A DNA stretch of 64,000 bases. Source: Leptodactylus fallax. Taxonomy: Eukaryota > Chordata > Amphibia > Anura > Leptodactylidae. The notes under the pieces were generated by a model. The model saw only the letters and a program-made list of their open reading frames with translations. It ran no database searches and was not told the origin of the DNA. The stretch covers positions 1,426,001 to 1,490,000 of the forward strand of contig CAMRHE010000330.1 in assembly GCA_947044405.1 (NCBI GenBank), in the 5' to 3' direction. Below, piece by piece: positions 1-10,526 of this stretch. Numbering within the stretch: position 1 is the stretch's first letter; every line of letters starts with the position of its first letter. The translations under genes and the position numbers were made by a program.

Positions 1-115
1 TTATTCTAATGAGGATGCAAATGCTACTCGGGGCATTACATTGGCTGCAAGTGCCCAGCTCCTAAAGCTAAATTACTGGCCTCTACTGCCTAAGACTGCT
101 GATGTCACTGTGATT

Positions 116-487
116 GATTTCAATCTAAATCCCATCAATATTTGGTGTCACCTTTTCCCTTTGCCTTCCATCAATTCTTTTCAGTACTTGCATACAGTTT
201 TTGAAGGAATTCGGAAGGGAGGTTGTTCCTGACATCTTGGAGAACTTAAGCACAGATCTTCTGTGGATGTAGACCTGCTCCAATCCTTCTGTCTCTTCAA
301 GTAATCCTAGACAGATTGGATGATGATGAGATCAGAGCTCTGTGAGGGCCATGTCATCACTTCCAGGACTCCTCCTCCAAAGGGCAAAGGTCACACCGAA
401 TATTGATGGGATTTAGATTTCTCTTTTGTTCGTTCATTTGTGTTGTTAATTGTCAAAAATAAACTATTAACCCTTTATTTTTGTAGG
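116..487 (-). mobile_element. Truncated Tc1-derived foldback element, copy A
   Basis: This is a partial copy of the element seen whole at 59264-59760. Both share the inverted pair CCCATCAATATTTGGTGT / its complement, and the same interior coding remnant of the C-terminal end of a Tc1-type transposase read on the minus strand. Both outer ends are missing here: the terminal TACAGTACTG motif is absent, and the copy fades out about 50 bp before the neighbouring Tc1 element. The interior has small indels, so it is not coding. Family assignment rests on direct comparison of the two copies in this window. Confidence 0.75.
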
Positions 488-536
488 GTCTCAAGTGGAC
501 CAATACAGTAGGAAACTGCCCTCTATGATGTCCATA

Positions 537-1970
537 TACAGTGGGGAAAAAAGTATTTAGTCAGCCACCAATTGTGCAAGCTCTCCCACTTAAAAAGATG
601 AGGCCAGCCTGTAATTGTCATCATAAGTAAACCTCAACTATGAGAGACAAAATGAGAAAACATATCTAGAAAATCACATTGTCTGATTCTTAAAGAATTT
701 ATTTGCAAATTATGGTGGAAAATAAGTATTTGGTCAATAACAAAAGTTAATCTCAATACTTTGTTATATATCCTTTGTTGGCAATGACAGAGGTCAAACG
801 TTTTCTGTAAGTCTTCACAAGGTTGGCACACACTGTTGCTGGTATGTTGGCCCATTCCTCCATGCAGATCTCCTCTAGAGCAGTGATGTTTTGGGGCTGT
901 CGCTGGGCAACATGGACTTTCAACTCCCTCCAAAGGTTTTCTATGGGGGTGAGATCTGGAGACTGGCTAGGCCACTCAAGGACCTTGAAATGTTTCTTAC
1001 GAAGCCACTCCTTCGTTGCCCTGGTAGTGTGCTTGGGATCATTGTCATGCTGAAAGACCCAGCCACGTTTCTTTGGATGCAACTCAGCATTCACTCTCCT
1101 CCAAACACGACGAGTTGTGTTTCTACCAAACAGTTCTACTTTGGTTTCATCTGATCATATGACATTCTCCCAATACTCTTCTGGAACATCCAAATGCTCT
1201 CTAGCAAACTTCAGACGGGCCCGGATATGTACTGGCTTAAGCAGGGGGACACGTCTGGCACTGCAGGATCTGAGTCCCTGGCGGCGTAGTGTGTTACTGA
1301 CGGTAGCCTTTGTTATGTTAGTCCCAGTTTTCTGCAGGTCAGTCACTAGGTCCCCCGTGTGGTTCTGGGATTTTTGCTCACCGTTCTTGTGATCATTTTG
1401 ACCCCACGGGGTGAGATCTTGCGTGGAGCCCCTGATCGAGGGAGATTATCAGTGGTCTTGTATGTCTTCCATTTTCTAATTGCTCCTACAGTTGATTTCT
1501 TCACACCAAGCTGCTTGCCTATTGCACATTCAGTCTTCCCAGCCTGGTGCAGGTCTACAATTTTGTTTCCGGTGTCCTTCCACAACTCTTTGGTCTTCAC
1601 CATAGTGGAGTTTGGAGTGTGACTGTTTGAGGTTGTGGACAGGTGTCTTTTATACTGATAACAATGTCAAACAGGAGCCATTACTACAGGTAATGAGTGG
1701 AGGACAGAGGAGCCTCTTAAAGAAGAAGTTACAGGTCTGTGAGAGCCAGAAATCTTGCTTGTTTGTAGGTGACCAAATACTTATTTTCCACCATAATTTA
1801 CAAATAAATTCTTTAAAAAATCAGATAATTTGATTTTCTGGATTTGTTTTCTCATTTTGTCTCTCTTAGTTGAGGTCTACCTATGATGACAATTACAGGC
1901 CGGCCTCATCTTTTTAAGTGGGAGAGCTTGCACAATTTGTGGCTGACTAAATATTTTTTTCCACACTGTA
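537..1970 (-). mobile_element. Tc1-like DD34E transposon with long inverted repeats, defective
   Basis: The element starts TACAGTGGGGAAAAAAGTAT and ends with a close inverse of that motif, both at a TA, as expected for Tc1/mariner insertion. The terminal inverted repeats are long, roughly 537-745 and 1765-1970. They carry an internal repeat of the motif (AAATAAGTATTTGGTCA and its inverse), the IR/DR layout of many fish and frog Tc1 elements. Total length is 1434 bp. It encloses a broken transposase gene on the minus strand and would be non-autonomous. Confidence 0.93.
753..1603 (-). pseudogene. Tc1 transposase pseudogene (DD34E)
   Basis: It once encoded a Tc1-family cut-and-paste transposase. 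The N-terminal part (1603 to about 1346) starts MVKTKEL and carries the paired-like helix-turn-helix. A frameshift near 1370 moves the reading to the frame of 1346-1155, which ends at a TGA at 1152-1154 where a Trp precedes the first catalytic Asp (SDETK). The same frame continues, but roughly 60 residues normally lying between the first and second catalytic Asp are missing near 1070. The end (to 753) keeps QHDNDPKH and [10 protein letters not shown] with 34 residues between Asp and Glu. Lesions: one frameshift, one nonsense codon, one internal deletion. Identity as Tc1 is certain; it cannot make active enzyme. Confidence 0.93.
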
Positions 1971-3170
1971 CATTGACACATTGGCTACAGACAACTGAGA
2001 AGCAGACAGAGACTGAAAATGTAAGTCATATCTAAAGGGGCATCGTTGGATGTTTTAGCTGAGAACCTAAGCACTTGCTGCTGTATGCAAATCTGGTAAA
2101 TCAGGCCCCGCCTCCCATGCTGTTCATGTCTTGCATATCCATAGAAAGATGACTATATCTGCAATACTTCATTAGTTTTTGACCATAAGGGTATGTTTCT
2201 TCTCCTATTGAAGATATCTATAGTTAGTAGCTTGGGAGGTCTTTTGAACCTGAGAGATTCCCTTTAACACTTCACTATCCAGAAACTATAATAGCTATAA
2301 AGGGAAAATAAAAATATTTGGTGGGATGAATGAATGAACACCTATAAAATGGAGAATCAAGTGACCTCTTTCTCATGTAAGCAACCAATAAACCCTACGG
2401 ACTATGAAAATATTCAGTATCTGGAGTGCATAGACCACAAATACCTATATAAATAAGAATCATATATAATTTATCTAGGTTACTTGTAGGAATTTTGTGC
2501 TTATTGTGGCTTGAAGACTGATAGCAGCAAATAAATTCCATTTGTAATGAAAGTTTCAAACACCCTCAACAGCAGAAAGCAGAACATTACTTCTGCCGCC
2601 TCTCAGCCTGTCAGGCTATTTCAGTTTTATTTCTGTGTGCTACAATATAAAATGTACTAACCATCCAAGAGGATCAATATACACCTTCCTCAACACCATG
2701 GAATTATGTTCTAAAATTGATTCCACCTCTACGCATGAGATCTTACAAACTGCATTCTCAGTTAATTATATAATATTGTCTTACTATGAATGAATAGGGA
2801 TTGGAACCCGTTTCTCGCCCGGCATCTCGCAAACTGCTGACATACAATGTTCTCTCTGAAGCAGATAATGAATTGCATCCCGTACGTACATTGCACGCGC
2901 TCACAATAAGGAAATCTACGCATCATTTGAAATAAATAACTACAAATGAGATCTTTAGCAGAATTTTTGGTGGCATTTTTAAAGTATGAGAATAATCGTC
3001 TATAGCGCTATACTCCCTGCTTCGTGCCTCTACATTTTAGGAATAATATGGAAAGTCCGCTCCGGCCTACATACAATGGAGGTAGCGAGTGTATATGAAG
3101 CACCACAAGTGTCACAGTCTTGCTTTACTAAACAAAGTAAAGAAAACAGTACATAATACTGTATTATAAC
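1971..3170. other. Unassigned, gene-free DNA
   Basis: No coding pattern is visible. The only repeat-like piece is a probable right end of a TTAA-type MITE at about 2245-2267 (GAGATTCCCTTTAA). The rest appears unique and AT-rich. Confidence 0.5.
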
Positions 3171-3581
3171 TAGTGATCGGCCAACCTTGTACAGTAAGAT
3201 TCGATTCAAGAATATTCACGAGGTTTGCCAGAAGTGCAAGAAGTTATTTCTTATATTCTGGGGTCTCTTCAGCATACTCTCCTTTACTGGACTCTTTCCT
3301 CGGCATCCTCCAGCATTCTGGACTTTTTCTTTCTATCTGTGTTTAGACTTCATCAGTCAACATCATCACGCTTTAACCCTACAGCATCATCATGTGATCA
3401 TGCTGTAGGGTCGAAGCGTGATGACATCAACACCCCCTACATGATCGCTGAGGCCCAATCACAGACCTCAGTGATGACCTTGAGGCCAAAGAAGATGGAA
3501 GTCAGCCAAGATAGAAGTCTGGATTACTGGAGGATGCCGCAACAGAGCCTAGGAAAGGTAAGCAAATTTTTTTTACCCACC
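3171..3581. repeat. Palindromic repeat with strong central hairpin
   Basis: The centre, 3364-3423, is a near-perfect hairpin: CATCACGCTT and CCCTACAGCAT on the left pair with ATGCTGTAGGG and AAGCGTGATG on the right. Weaker pairing extends outward, with GGCATCCTCCAG near 3302 matching its complement near 3530. This is the shape of a foldback MITE, but I cannot define ends or a target duplication. A 155-codon open frame crosses the palindrome and looks incidental. Confidence 0.55.
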
Positions 3582-3589
3582 CTCCCTGC

Positions 3590-4139
3590 TAGAGATGAAA
3601 CGGGAATCGAAGCTGCAGAAGTGGAATTCGATCCGAATTTCAGGAAATATTCGATTCACATTGAATCCGAATTTCATCATGATTCGTGGTAACGATTCGC
3701 ATTTAGTTCAAAATGGCTGCTCTACATGGGGCAAGGAACTCTGGGAATGCGGGATCACCCACAATGCCATGCTGCAGCCAATCAGCAGCCATCCCTGTGA
3801 TGTCACATCCCTTTAACACCTTCATGAGTGCACACGGCATGTTTGACCGCTGCATCCAAGGTGTTAAATCCCCCCGATCGGTTATGGAGCAGGGTGTTAG
3901 CTGTAACTGACACCTAACACCCTGCTCCATAACTGATACGGGGTTTTAACAACTTGAATGCCACGGTCCAAGGGGTTCTGCCATTTTGCTGCCCATCCAC
4001 CCACCCCGGCTCTCTGCAGCCAATAAATAGCTGTTTTTGGTACGCGATTCGCCGCAATTTAATTCGGAGAGAATAGAATCATATCGCGAAATTCGGCGAA
4101 GTTGCCGAATTGAATTTTTGAATACTTCACTCATCTCTA
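3590..4139. mobile_element. hAT-type MITE (TAGAGATGA ends), copy A
   Basis: Ends are TAGAGATGAA and TCACTCATCTCTA, inverted copies of one another. They are flanked by an 8-bp near-duplication, CTCCCTGC (3582-3589) and CTCCCTGT (4140-4147), which points to the hAT superfamily. The interior matches 47781-48341 over its whole length, including the shared phrases GAAGCTGCAGAAGTGGAATT and AATAAATAGCTGTT. There is no transposase. The middle holds a further foldback around TAACACCCTGCTCCATAAC and its inverse. Confidence 0.9.
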
Positions 4140-4329
4140 CTCCCTGTGCCCTAAAATGGTGGTCAGCTTCAGTAGAACCCCAAATTTTTGGAAAATTCAT
4201 AATGAACCCAAAACTAATCCCAATTTTAGAAATATTTTGCAGGAGTATAAGGTGCGGATAGAGCCCCTTCTGAAAATGATTGAGACTGTTGATAACTTTT
4301 ATATGTAAAGTTGGTCCCATTGTGTATAG

Positions 4330-5900
4330 TACAGTCATGGCCAAAAGTTTTGATAATGATACAAATATTAATTTTTACAAAGTCTACTGCTTCAGTTTTT
4401 CTAATGGCAATTTGCATATACTACAGAATGTTATAAAGAGTGATCAGCTTAACAGCAATTACTTGCAAAGTCAATATTTGCCTAGAAAATGAACTTTATC
4501 CCCCAAAACACATTTCAACATCATTGCAGCCCTGCCTTAAAAGGACCACCTAACATCGTTTCAGTGATTGCTCCATTAACACAGGTGTGGGTGTTGATGA
4601 GGACAGGGCTGGAGATCAATCTGTCATGATTAAGTAAGAATGACACCACTGGACACTTTAAAAGGAGGCTGGTGCTTGCCATCATTGTTTCTCTTTTGTT
4701 AACCATGGTTATCTCTAAAGAAACACGTGCAGTCATCATTGCACTGCACAAAAATGGCCTAACTGGGAAGAGTATTGCAGCTAGAAAGATTGCACCTCAG
4801 TCAACAATCTATCGCATCATCAAGAACTTCAAGGAGAGAGGTTCCATTGGTGCCAAAAAGGCTCCAGGGCGCCCAAGAAAGACCAGCAAGCGGCAGGACC
4901 GTCTCTTAAAAGTGTTTCAGCTGCGGGATCGGGCTACCAGCAGTGCAGAGCTTGCTGAGGAATGGCAGCAGGCAGGTGTGAGTGCATCTGCACGCACTGT
5001 GAGGCGGAGACTCTTGGAGCAAGGCCTGGTCTCAAGGAGGGCAGCAAAGAAGCCACTTCTCTCCAGAAAAAACATCAGGGACAGACTGATATTCTGCAAA
5101 AGGTACAGGGAGTGGACTGCTGAGGACTGGGGTAAAGTCATTTTCTCTGATGAATCCCCTTTTCCATTGTTTGGAACATCTGGAAAACAGCTTATTCGGA
5201 GAAGAAGAGGTGAGCACTACCACCAGTCTTGTCTCATGCCAACTGTAAAGCATCCTGAAACCATTCATGTGTGGGGTTGCTTCTCAGCCAAGGGAATCGG
5301 CTCTCTCACAGTCTTGCCTAAAAACACAGCCATGAATAAAGAATGGTACCAGAATGTCCTCCAAGAGCAACTTCTCCCAACCGTCCAAGAGCAGTTTGGC
5401 GCTCAACAATGCCTTTTCCAGCATGATGGAGCACCTTGCCATAAAGCAAAGGTGATAACTAAATGGCTCAGGGAACAAAACATAGAGATTTTGGGTCCAT
5501 GGCCTGGAAACTCCCCAGATCCAAATCCCATTGAGAACTTGTGGTCAATCATCAAGAGACGGGTGGACAAACAAAAACCAACAAATTCAGACAAAATTAA
5601 AGCATTGATTCTGCAAGAATGGACTGCTATCAGTCAGGATTTGGTCCAGAAGTTGATTGAGAGCTTGCCAGGGAGAATTGCAGAGGTCCTGAAGAAGAAG
5701 GGTCAACACTGCAAATATTGACTTGCTGCATTAACTCATTCTAACTGTCAATATAAGCTTCTGTTACTCATAATATGAATGCAATTATATTTCTGTATGT
5801 GATAAAAACATCTGACAAACACACATAAAAACCAGAGGGCAGCAGATCATGTGAAAATATAATATTTGTGTCATTCTCAAAACTTTTGGCCATGACTGTA
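4330..5900 (+). mobile_element. Intact Tc1/mariner DD35E transposon, copy 1
   Basis: The termini are TACAGTCATGGCCAAAAGTT and its inverse at TA dinucleotides. The inverted repeat is short, about 40 bp before the two ends diverge. The element is 1571 bp and contains one uninterrupted transposase frame. A second copy of exactly the same length lies at 42521-44091. The short repeats and the spacing of the catalytic triad set it apart from the DD34E elements in this window. By recall, a DD35E group called Traveler has been described in vertebrates and may be the match. Confidence 0.95.
4705..5721 (+). CDS. Tc1/mariner transposase, DD35E type, copy 1
   Basis: A nuclear cut-and-paste transposase of 338 residues, the usual family length. 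I start at the ATG at 4705 (MVISKETRAVII), which sits in ACCATGG; an in-frame ATG at 4672 would add 11 unlikely residues. Residues about 1-115 form the paired-like DNA-binding region with a GRPR hook at 55-58. The catalytic triad is D149 (FSDES), D241 (QHDGAPCH) and E277 (PNPIENLW), with 35 residues between the last two. Compared with copy 2 it has P154 for R and P273 for L, the latter within the usually invariant PDLNPIEN block. The frame is open throughout, but those changes next to the active site make full activity doubtful. Confidence 0.95.
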   Translation: MVISKETRAVIIALHKNGLTGKSIAARKIAPQSTIYRIIKNFKERGSIGAKKAPGRPRKTSKRQDRLLKVFQLRDRATSSAELAEEWQQAGVSASARTVRRRLLEQGLVSRRAAKKPLLSRKNIRDRLIFCKRYREWTAEDWGKVIFSDESPFPLFGTSGKQLIRRRRGEHYHQSCLMPTVKHPETIHVWGCFSAKGIGSLTVLPKNTAMNKEWYQNVLQEQLLPTVQEQFGAQQCLFQHDGAPCHKAKVITKWLREQNIEILGPWPGNSPDPNPIENLWSIIKRRVDKQKPTNSDKIKALILQEWTAISQDLVQKLIESLPGRIAEVLKKKGQHCKY

Positions 5901-6040
5901 CAAGCGCCGAAAGTGCTGATCAGTTGGGAAAAGGGGTCAGCTGTTGGCTCTCCACAGATCAGATAGTTATAACGAATGCTAAGTATGGGCCATAAAAGCC
6001 TAAATCCTGGACAACCCCTTTAAATGTGGACAAACAAATA
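5901..6040. repeat. Remnant right end of a TTAA MITE
   Basis: The segment ends GGACAACCCCTTTAA at 6009-6023, the right terminus typical of the TTAA foldback elements elsewhere in the window. The left part is not recognisable; the Tc1 element just upstream may have inserted into it. Confidence 0.45.
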
Positions 6041-6057
6041 CCATCACAGTCATTTAG
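6041..6057. repeat. 17-bp target-site duplication, 3' side of the L1 element
   Basis: CCATCACAGTCATTTAG is identical to 11946-11962. The two copies flank the whole L1-type element and mark target-primed insertion. Confidence 0.93.
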
Positions 6058-6473
6058 TTTAGTTTCAATATTTTTTATTCAAATTTTCAAAATTTTCAAA
6101 ATACAAAAACAAAGAACAAAATGAGTAGATATTGCGATGTACAGTTAATATACATTGTAATACAGTTTCAAGATACATTCTTAGAACCGCATATCTTTAA
6201 AACCAAATATAAAGATTACTTATAAAGTGAACATTAGAAATAACATTTAGGCACATATACTAGGCTGTGGATATCTATAACTAGGGTGTATTCTCCGTAA
6301 ACATTTTTCTCTTCTACATGAGATGTATAGTTGTGTAGAGGACATTTGACTCGTACCCGCAGCATTGGTTATTCCTCCCTAATTCCCCTTTCGACGGGGT
6401 TGGCGAGCCTCACATCTAACCCTATTTCTGTCCCAGCCCCCTCTATTGGGTTTCATATACCATTCCGTTCTTA
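6058..6473 (-). other. 3' UTR and poly(A) signal of the L1 element
   Basis: On the minus strand this region follows the ORF2 stop. It ends in A-rich sequence with AATAAA about 16 bases before the junction with the target duplication. No long pure poly(A) tail is visible, only a short A/T-rich end. Confidence 0.75.
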
Positions 6474-9317
6474 TTACGTGACAAATCTAGAATGTATCCA
6501 CGCATCCCAAATTATTTCGAATCTATGAAAAGAGTAGTTACCCATTGCGATCACCCTTTCATAGGAATATGTGTTGTTAATTGCTAGTAACAGGGCCGAC
6601 ATAGGCGGGGAGGCTGTTGCCCTCCATCTCTGTACCAACATTAGTTTAGCCATCGTTAGAATTTTACAAATAAGTTGCTTATGCCTATTCAGTTCTGGAA
6701 TTCCAAGTAGCAAGATCGCCATATGTGCAGTAGGGGGGAGACGTACATCAAACAGTTCAGAGAGCATTTCAAAGACACTATCCCAGTAATCACGAATTAT
6801 AGGGCAGGTTCCCAGAATATGAAGAAGGGTTCCTCTGTCTCCACAGCCCCTCCAACAATTCCCAGGCATGGAGGGATACGCTAACTGCAAAGTAGATGGA
6901 GTTCTATACCACCGTAAAATGACCTTCATTGCTGTCTCTATGTGGGTGCTACATTTTAAAGACAGATGGATCAGTTTAATCGTTCGTTGCCAGTCATCTG
7001 AAGTAATGACCATTCCTAAGTCTCTCTCCCAACAACGAAACGGAGTGGATCTAGTAAAAGTCGAAATTCCATCCATTTTATCATAAAGAAATCGTAATCC
7101 CCTCACATTGGTCGACAACCAAGCAAAAAGTAAACCGTTATGGGGCAGGGTCGTCACAGAGTGTTTAGATATGAAGTGCCATATCTGAAAATATTTAAGG
7201 AAATCTCCTACATGGATTCCGTATTTTTGTCTAAGATCCACAAATGGTATCGGCTGTTTAGAGTCAGAGTATAGTTGAGAAATCTGCATGATCCCCCTCA
7301 ATTCCCAACCCGAGACCCCGATGCCATCAATCATCCAGGCCATCAATGACAGAGGCATTCCTGCAATATGAAAATGTTTCACTGGGTTTGTTTTCCCATG
7401 AATTAGCTTCCATGCCGTTAGCAAAGCGCACATGACCGGGGAGAAGGATCCCGGAGCCGGAATGTTCCAGAAGGGCAGCCACAGCGCATCCTGCAGCTTT
7501 AGGGGAGATATAAACGCCTGCTCTATATGTAGCCATGGAACCGAGGTATCCATTGACTTCCTCCTTGCACACTGAGTAACTAGTGATGCTATATAATAAT
7601 TCCTCACCACAGGTACTCCCAGCCCTCCTGCCTCTCGTTGCTTAAATAAAAAGCTTTTATTGATTCTAGGCCTCCTACCATTCCACACATATTTTGAAAT
7701 CACCCTTTGTGCTGTCTCAAAAAAGGAAACAGGAATGGATATTGGGAGCGTACGGAACAAGTACAATAGTCTAGGTAATAGCAGCATCTTAAAAGCCGCT
7801 ACCCGTCCTATCCAAGAAACATCCATTTTAGACATTCGCTCGGTCTCTTCTTGCAATATTTTTAACATTGGGATATAGTTACTTTTGTAGAGGGTTCCTA
7901 ATGATGTTGTCACCTGTATCCCCAAATACTGAACGCTGTCCTTCCTCCAGTCAAAATCAAAAGTCGCTTGCAGATGTTGAAGCAAGGGTGGAGGGACATT
8001 GAGAGGTAATGCCTGTGATTTGGCCATGTTTAGTTTATAAAATGATAATTGCCCAAAAGTACTAATAGTGTCCATAAGATGAGGAATAGATGTCTGCGGA
8101 TTAGACAGAGTGAGAATAATATCATCAGCATATAATGATATAAGATGAGATTTACCTCCTATGTCAATGCCTCCCACTCTCGGGTCTAATCTAAGTATTT
8201 GGGCTAGAGGCTCTATAGAAAGAACAAATATCAGGGGCGATAGGGGGCAACCCTGTCTGGTCCCATTTGTAATGAGGAATGGATCCGAGACTACTCCGTT
8301 AGTGAATACTTTCGCAGAAGGTGCAGAGTATAACGTCTCAATCGCTCTTAAGATAGTTCCAGAAAACCCCATACTTCTAAGCAGCGAAAAGGCATACAAC
8401 CAGCAAATGCGGTCGAACGCCTTCTCTGCGTCCAATGCAAGGATCACCGCCTTTTCCTTTCTAGAGTCGACATGGTGTATTATATTTAATATACGTCTAG
8501 TATTATCATATGATTGTCTCCCCTTAACAAACCCCACTTGATCATAATTTATCAAACTTGGGAGACAGAGTGCCAGTCGGCTCGCTATTAATTTAGCGTA
8601 AATTTTTAAATCTGTGTTCAATAATGATATTGGTCTAAAGTTCTGGGGGCTAGTGGCGGGTTTGCCAGGTTTTGGCAGCGTAACTATTAGGGCTTCTTGA
8701 TTTTCTTTTGGGATGACCCCAGAATCTACCACGGCCGTCAGAAATGACAGCAGTGGGCTCATCAGGGCTGGGAAAAAACATTTATAATATTCATTAGTAA
8801 GGCCATCAGGGCCTGGAGACTTATGTGACGGCAGTGATTTAATGATGGATAGTAATTCTGCTGAGGTAATAGGCGCGTTCAAGGAGTCCAGCTGTGACTC
8901 CGTGAGTGCGGGTAGTTGAGCCGCCTTGAGGAATCGTTCAATATCCTGGGCTGTTGGGGGGACTATCGAAGAGTTGTCCGCTAGGTTGTAAAGGCCTTCA
9001 TAAAAATGTTTAAAGGCATTAGCAATGCCAATAGGGTCATAGATTTTGTATGTACCATCCTTGCTATACATAAATGAAATCCTGGATTTTGCCTGCTTTT
9101 GTTTAAGCTTGGATGCTAGAAGTTTGCCCGCTTTGTTAGATTGAGAGTAATATGTAGCTCTAATCTTTTTCAGGTTTTTCTCATATTTATGTAATAAACA
9201 AGCGGTCAACTGTTGACGTAAAGCTATTAATTCCGCTGCACGTGAGTGAGACGGAGATTGTTTATTGCTGGTGTCTATAGTTCTTATCTGACGGAGGAGA
9301 CGATCTATTTCTGCCAT
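6474..9317 (-). CDS. L1 ORF2, reverse transcriptase and C-terminal part
   Basis: It encodes the reverse transcriptase part of ORF2p, which copies element RNA into DNA at a nicked chromosomal target. The open frame from the first ATG is 947 residues. RT motifs in order: SPGPDGL (167-173), FRPISLLN (227-234), LDAEKAFD (295-302, catalytic D296), GTRQGCPLSP (352-361) and YADD (396-399). A CCHC knuckle near the C-terminus has C821, C825, H833 and C838. The same frame is open upstream to about 9400 (WNSHKAFIRG), where a single-base shift separates it from the endonuclease frame at 9341-10225. Apart from that shift, ORF2 is continuous at about 1,250 residues, the usual L1 size. Confidence 0.95.
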   Translation of the reverse strand: MAEIDRLLRQIRTIDTSNKQSPSHSRAAELIALRQQLTACLLHKYEKNLKKIRATYYSQSNKAGKLLASKLKQKQAKSRISFMYSKDGTYKIYDPIGIANAFKHFYEGLYNLADNSSIVPPTAQDIERFLKAAQLPALTESQLDSLNAPITSAELLSIIKSLPSHKSPGPDGLTNEYYKCFFPALMSPLLSFLTAVVDSGVIPKENQEALIVTLPKPGKPATSPQNFRPISLLNTDLKIYAKLIASRLALCLPSLINYDQVGFVKGRQSYDNTRRILNIIHHVDSRKEKAVILALDAEKAFDRICWLYAFSLLRSMGFSGTILRAIETLYSAPSAKVFTNGVVSDPFLITNGTRQGCPLSPLIFVLSIEPLAQILRLDPRVGGIDIGGKSHLISLYADDIILTLSNPQTSIPHLMDTISTFGQLSFYKLNMAKSQALPLNVPPPLLQHLQATFDFDWRKDSVQYLGIQVTTSLGTLYKSNYIPMLKILQEETERMSKMDVSWIGRVAAFKMLLLPRLLYLFRTLPISIPVSFFETAQRVISKYVWNGRRPRINKSFLFKQREAGGLGVPVVRNYYIASLVTQCARRKSMDTSVPWLHIEQAFISPLKLQDALWLPFWNIPAPGSFSPVMCALLTAWKLIHGKTNPVKHFHIAGMPLSLMAWMIDGIGVSGWELRGIMQISQLYSDSKQPIPFVDLRQKYGIHVGDFLKYFQIWHFISKHSVTTLPHNGLLFAWLSTNVRGLRFLYDKMDGISTFTRSTPFRCWERDLGMVITSDDWQRTIKLIHLSLKCSTHIETAMKVILRWYRTPSTLQLAYPSMPGNCWRGCGDRGTLLHILGTCPIIRDYWDSVFEMLSELFDVRLPPTAHMAILLLGIPELNRHKQLICKILTMAKLMLVQRWRATASPPMSALLLAINNTYSYERVIAMGNYSFHRFEIIWDAWIHSRFVT

Positions 9318-9340
9318 CCTATTTTTCTTTTCGATATGCC

Positions 9341-10225
9341 CTAGGCGAATAAACGTTCCTCTAATAAAGGCCTTGTGAGAATTCCACAGTATTTCAGGGC
9401 CAGGAGCAGAGGGGTATTAATCTGAAAAAATTCCTTCAAGTCATTCTCTAACGTTGCTTTTAACTTTGGTTGTGACATTAAAAAGTCACTACACCTCCAC
9501 ATATATGCTCTAGCAGATTCATATTTTTCAGCTATGGACAAGGTTATCGCTGCATGGTCTGACCAAGTTATTTGAGATATCTCGGACTGCTTAGCAAGGG
9601 GAATGCTAGATTGCTCAACCAGGAACAAGTCTATTCGTGAATAGCTATTATGTACCGTGGAATGATACGTATAATCTCTTTCAGAATTATGCAAGATACG
9701 CCAGACGTCAAATAATTCATAGCGCCATATAGCCTGTGATAAGGAGGGGTGACGTGTTAGTATACCAGAGGTGGTATCTACTAGCGGGTCCGGGGCCATA
9801 TTGAAGTCTCCCATTAATATTAAACATCCCTGCTTCCTCTTTCCTACCGCCCTCACCAGTCTCCCTAGAAACGCCACCTGCTTCCTATTTGGGGCATAAA
9901 CTGATACCAGCGTATAGGTGACATTGTTAATAATGCACACTAGTATAACAAATCGCCCTCCCGGGTCAGCGTATTGAGACAACAATTGAAACGCTACCGA
10001 GTCCTTAATCCCAATCAATGTGCCCCTACGTTTTGAGGAGTAGTGAGCATGAAACACATGTGGGTATGCTGGGTGATTAATGCGAAAAGCGTCTGCCCTT
10101 AAAAGATGTGTCTCTTGTAGTGCAAGAATGTCACAGTTCTGCCCTCGGGCCTCACGCCATAAATTGGCTCTTTTCTGAGGGGAGTTCAAACCTCTGACAT
10201 TCATGGACATAATCTTAAGTACCAT
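9341..10225 (-). CDS. L1 ORF2, APE-type endonuclease part
   Basis: It encodes the N-terminal endonuclease that nicks the target DNA to prime reverse transcription. The start MVLKIMSMNVRGLN matches the usual L1 ORF2 beginning. Catalytic signatures visible: N9 (MNVRGLN), E38 (LQETH), Y110 (YAPN), D140 and N142 (GDFN), D199 (RIDLF) and D223-H224 (SDHA), the full set for an active fold. The frame leaves the true ORF2 path around 9385-9410 and stops at 9341, so the last dozen residues are out-of-frame. The defect is a one-base indel joining it to the reverse transcriptase frame. Confidence 0.94.
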   Translation of the reverse strand: MVLKIMSMNVRGLNSPQKRANLWREARGQNCDILALQETHLLRADAFRINHPAYPHVFHAHYSSKRRGTLIGIKDSVAFQLLSQYADPGGRFVILVCIINNVTYTLVSVYAPNRKQVAFLGRLVRAVGKRKQGCLILMGDFNMAPDPLVDTTSGILTRHPSLSQAIWRYELFDVWRILHNSERDYTYHSTVHNSYSRIDLFLVEQSSIPLAKQSEISQITWSDHAAITLSIAEKYESARAYMWRCSDFLMSQPKLKATLENDLKEFFQINTPLLLALKYCGILTRPLLEERLFA

Positions 10226-10526
10226 GATACACAGTTAGAAATGCTTTGAGATTCTTACCACAACCACGAATACCAGTAGGTGTCACTGTTGGTTTGAAGA
10301 GAAACTGTTTCCACCCTTCATATTCACTACGCCCAATGTGCCAAAACCAATAATAAAAAGAAAAACAAACCATGCAAATTACATAACCAATGGATAAACC
10401 TTCGTGGCAAAACCAAACAAAGAGAGAAAAAAAAAGAGTATGGTACAGCGGACCAGCGGCTGTCGTAATCCTGGGGGGATAAGTTCAACGACAGTGGACA
10501 TACGAAATCCAAGAAAAGGTGAGTCT
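10226..10526 (-). other. ORF1-ORF2 spacer of the L1 element
   Basis: About 300 bp between the ORF1 stop and the ORF2 start on the minus strand. An 83-codon open frame here, rich in Phe and Leu, overlaps the end of ORF1 and has no recognisable domain. Confidence 0.6.

Noticed and set aside
3225..3692. 155-codon frame
   Set aside because: It crosses a palindromic repeat and the start of a hAT MITE; no domain is seen.
4672..4704. Upstream ATG as the DD35E transposase start
   Set aside because: It would add 11 hydrophobic residues not typical of the family; the ATG at 4705 has a better context and gives the usual length.
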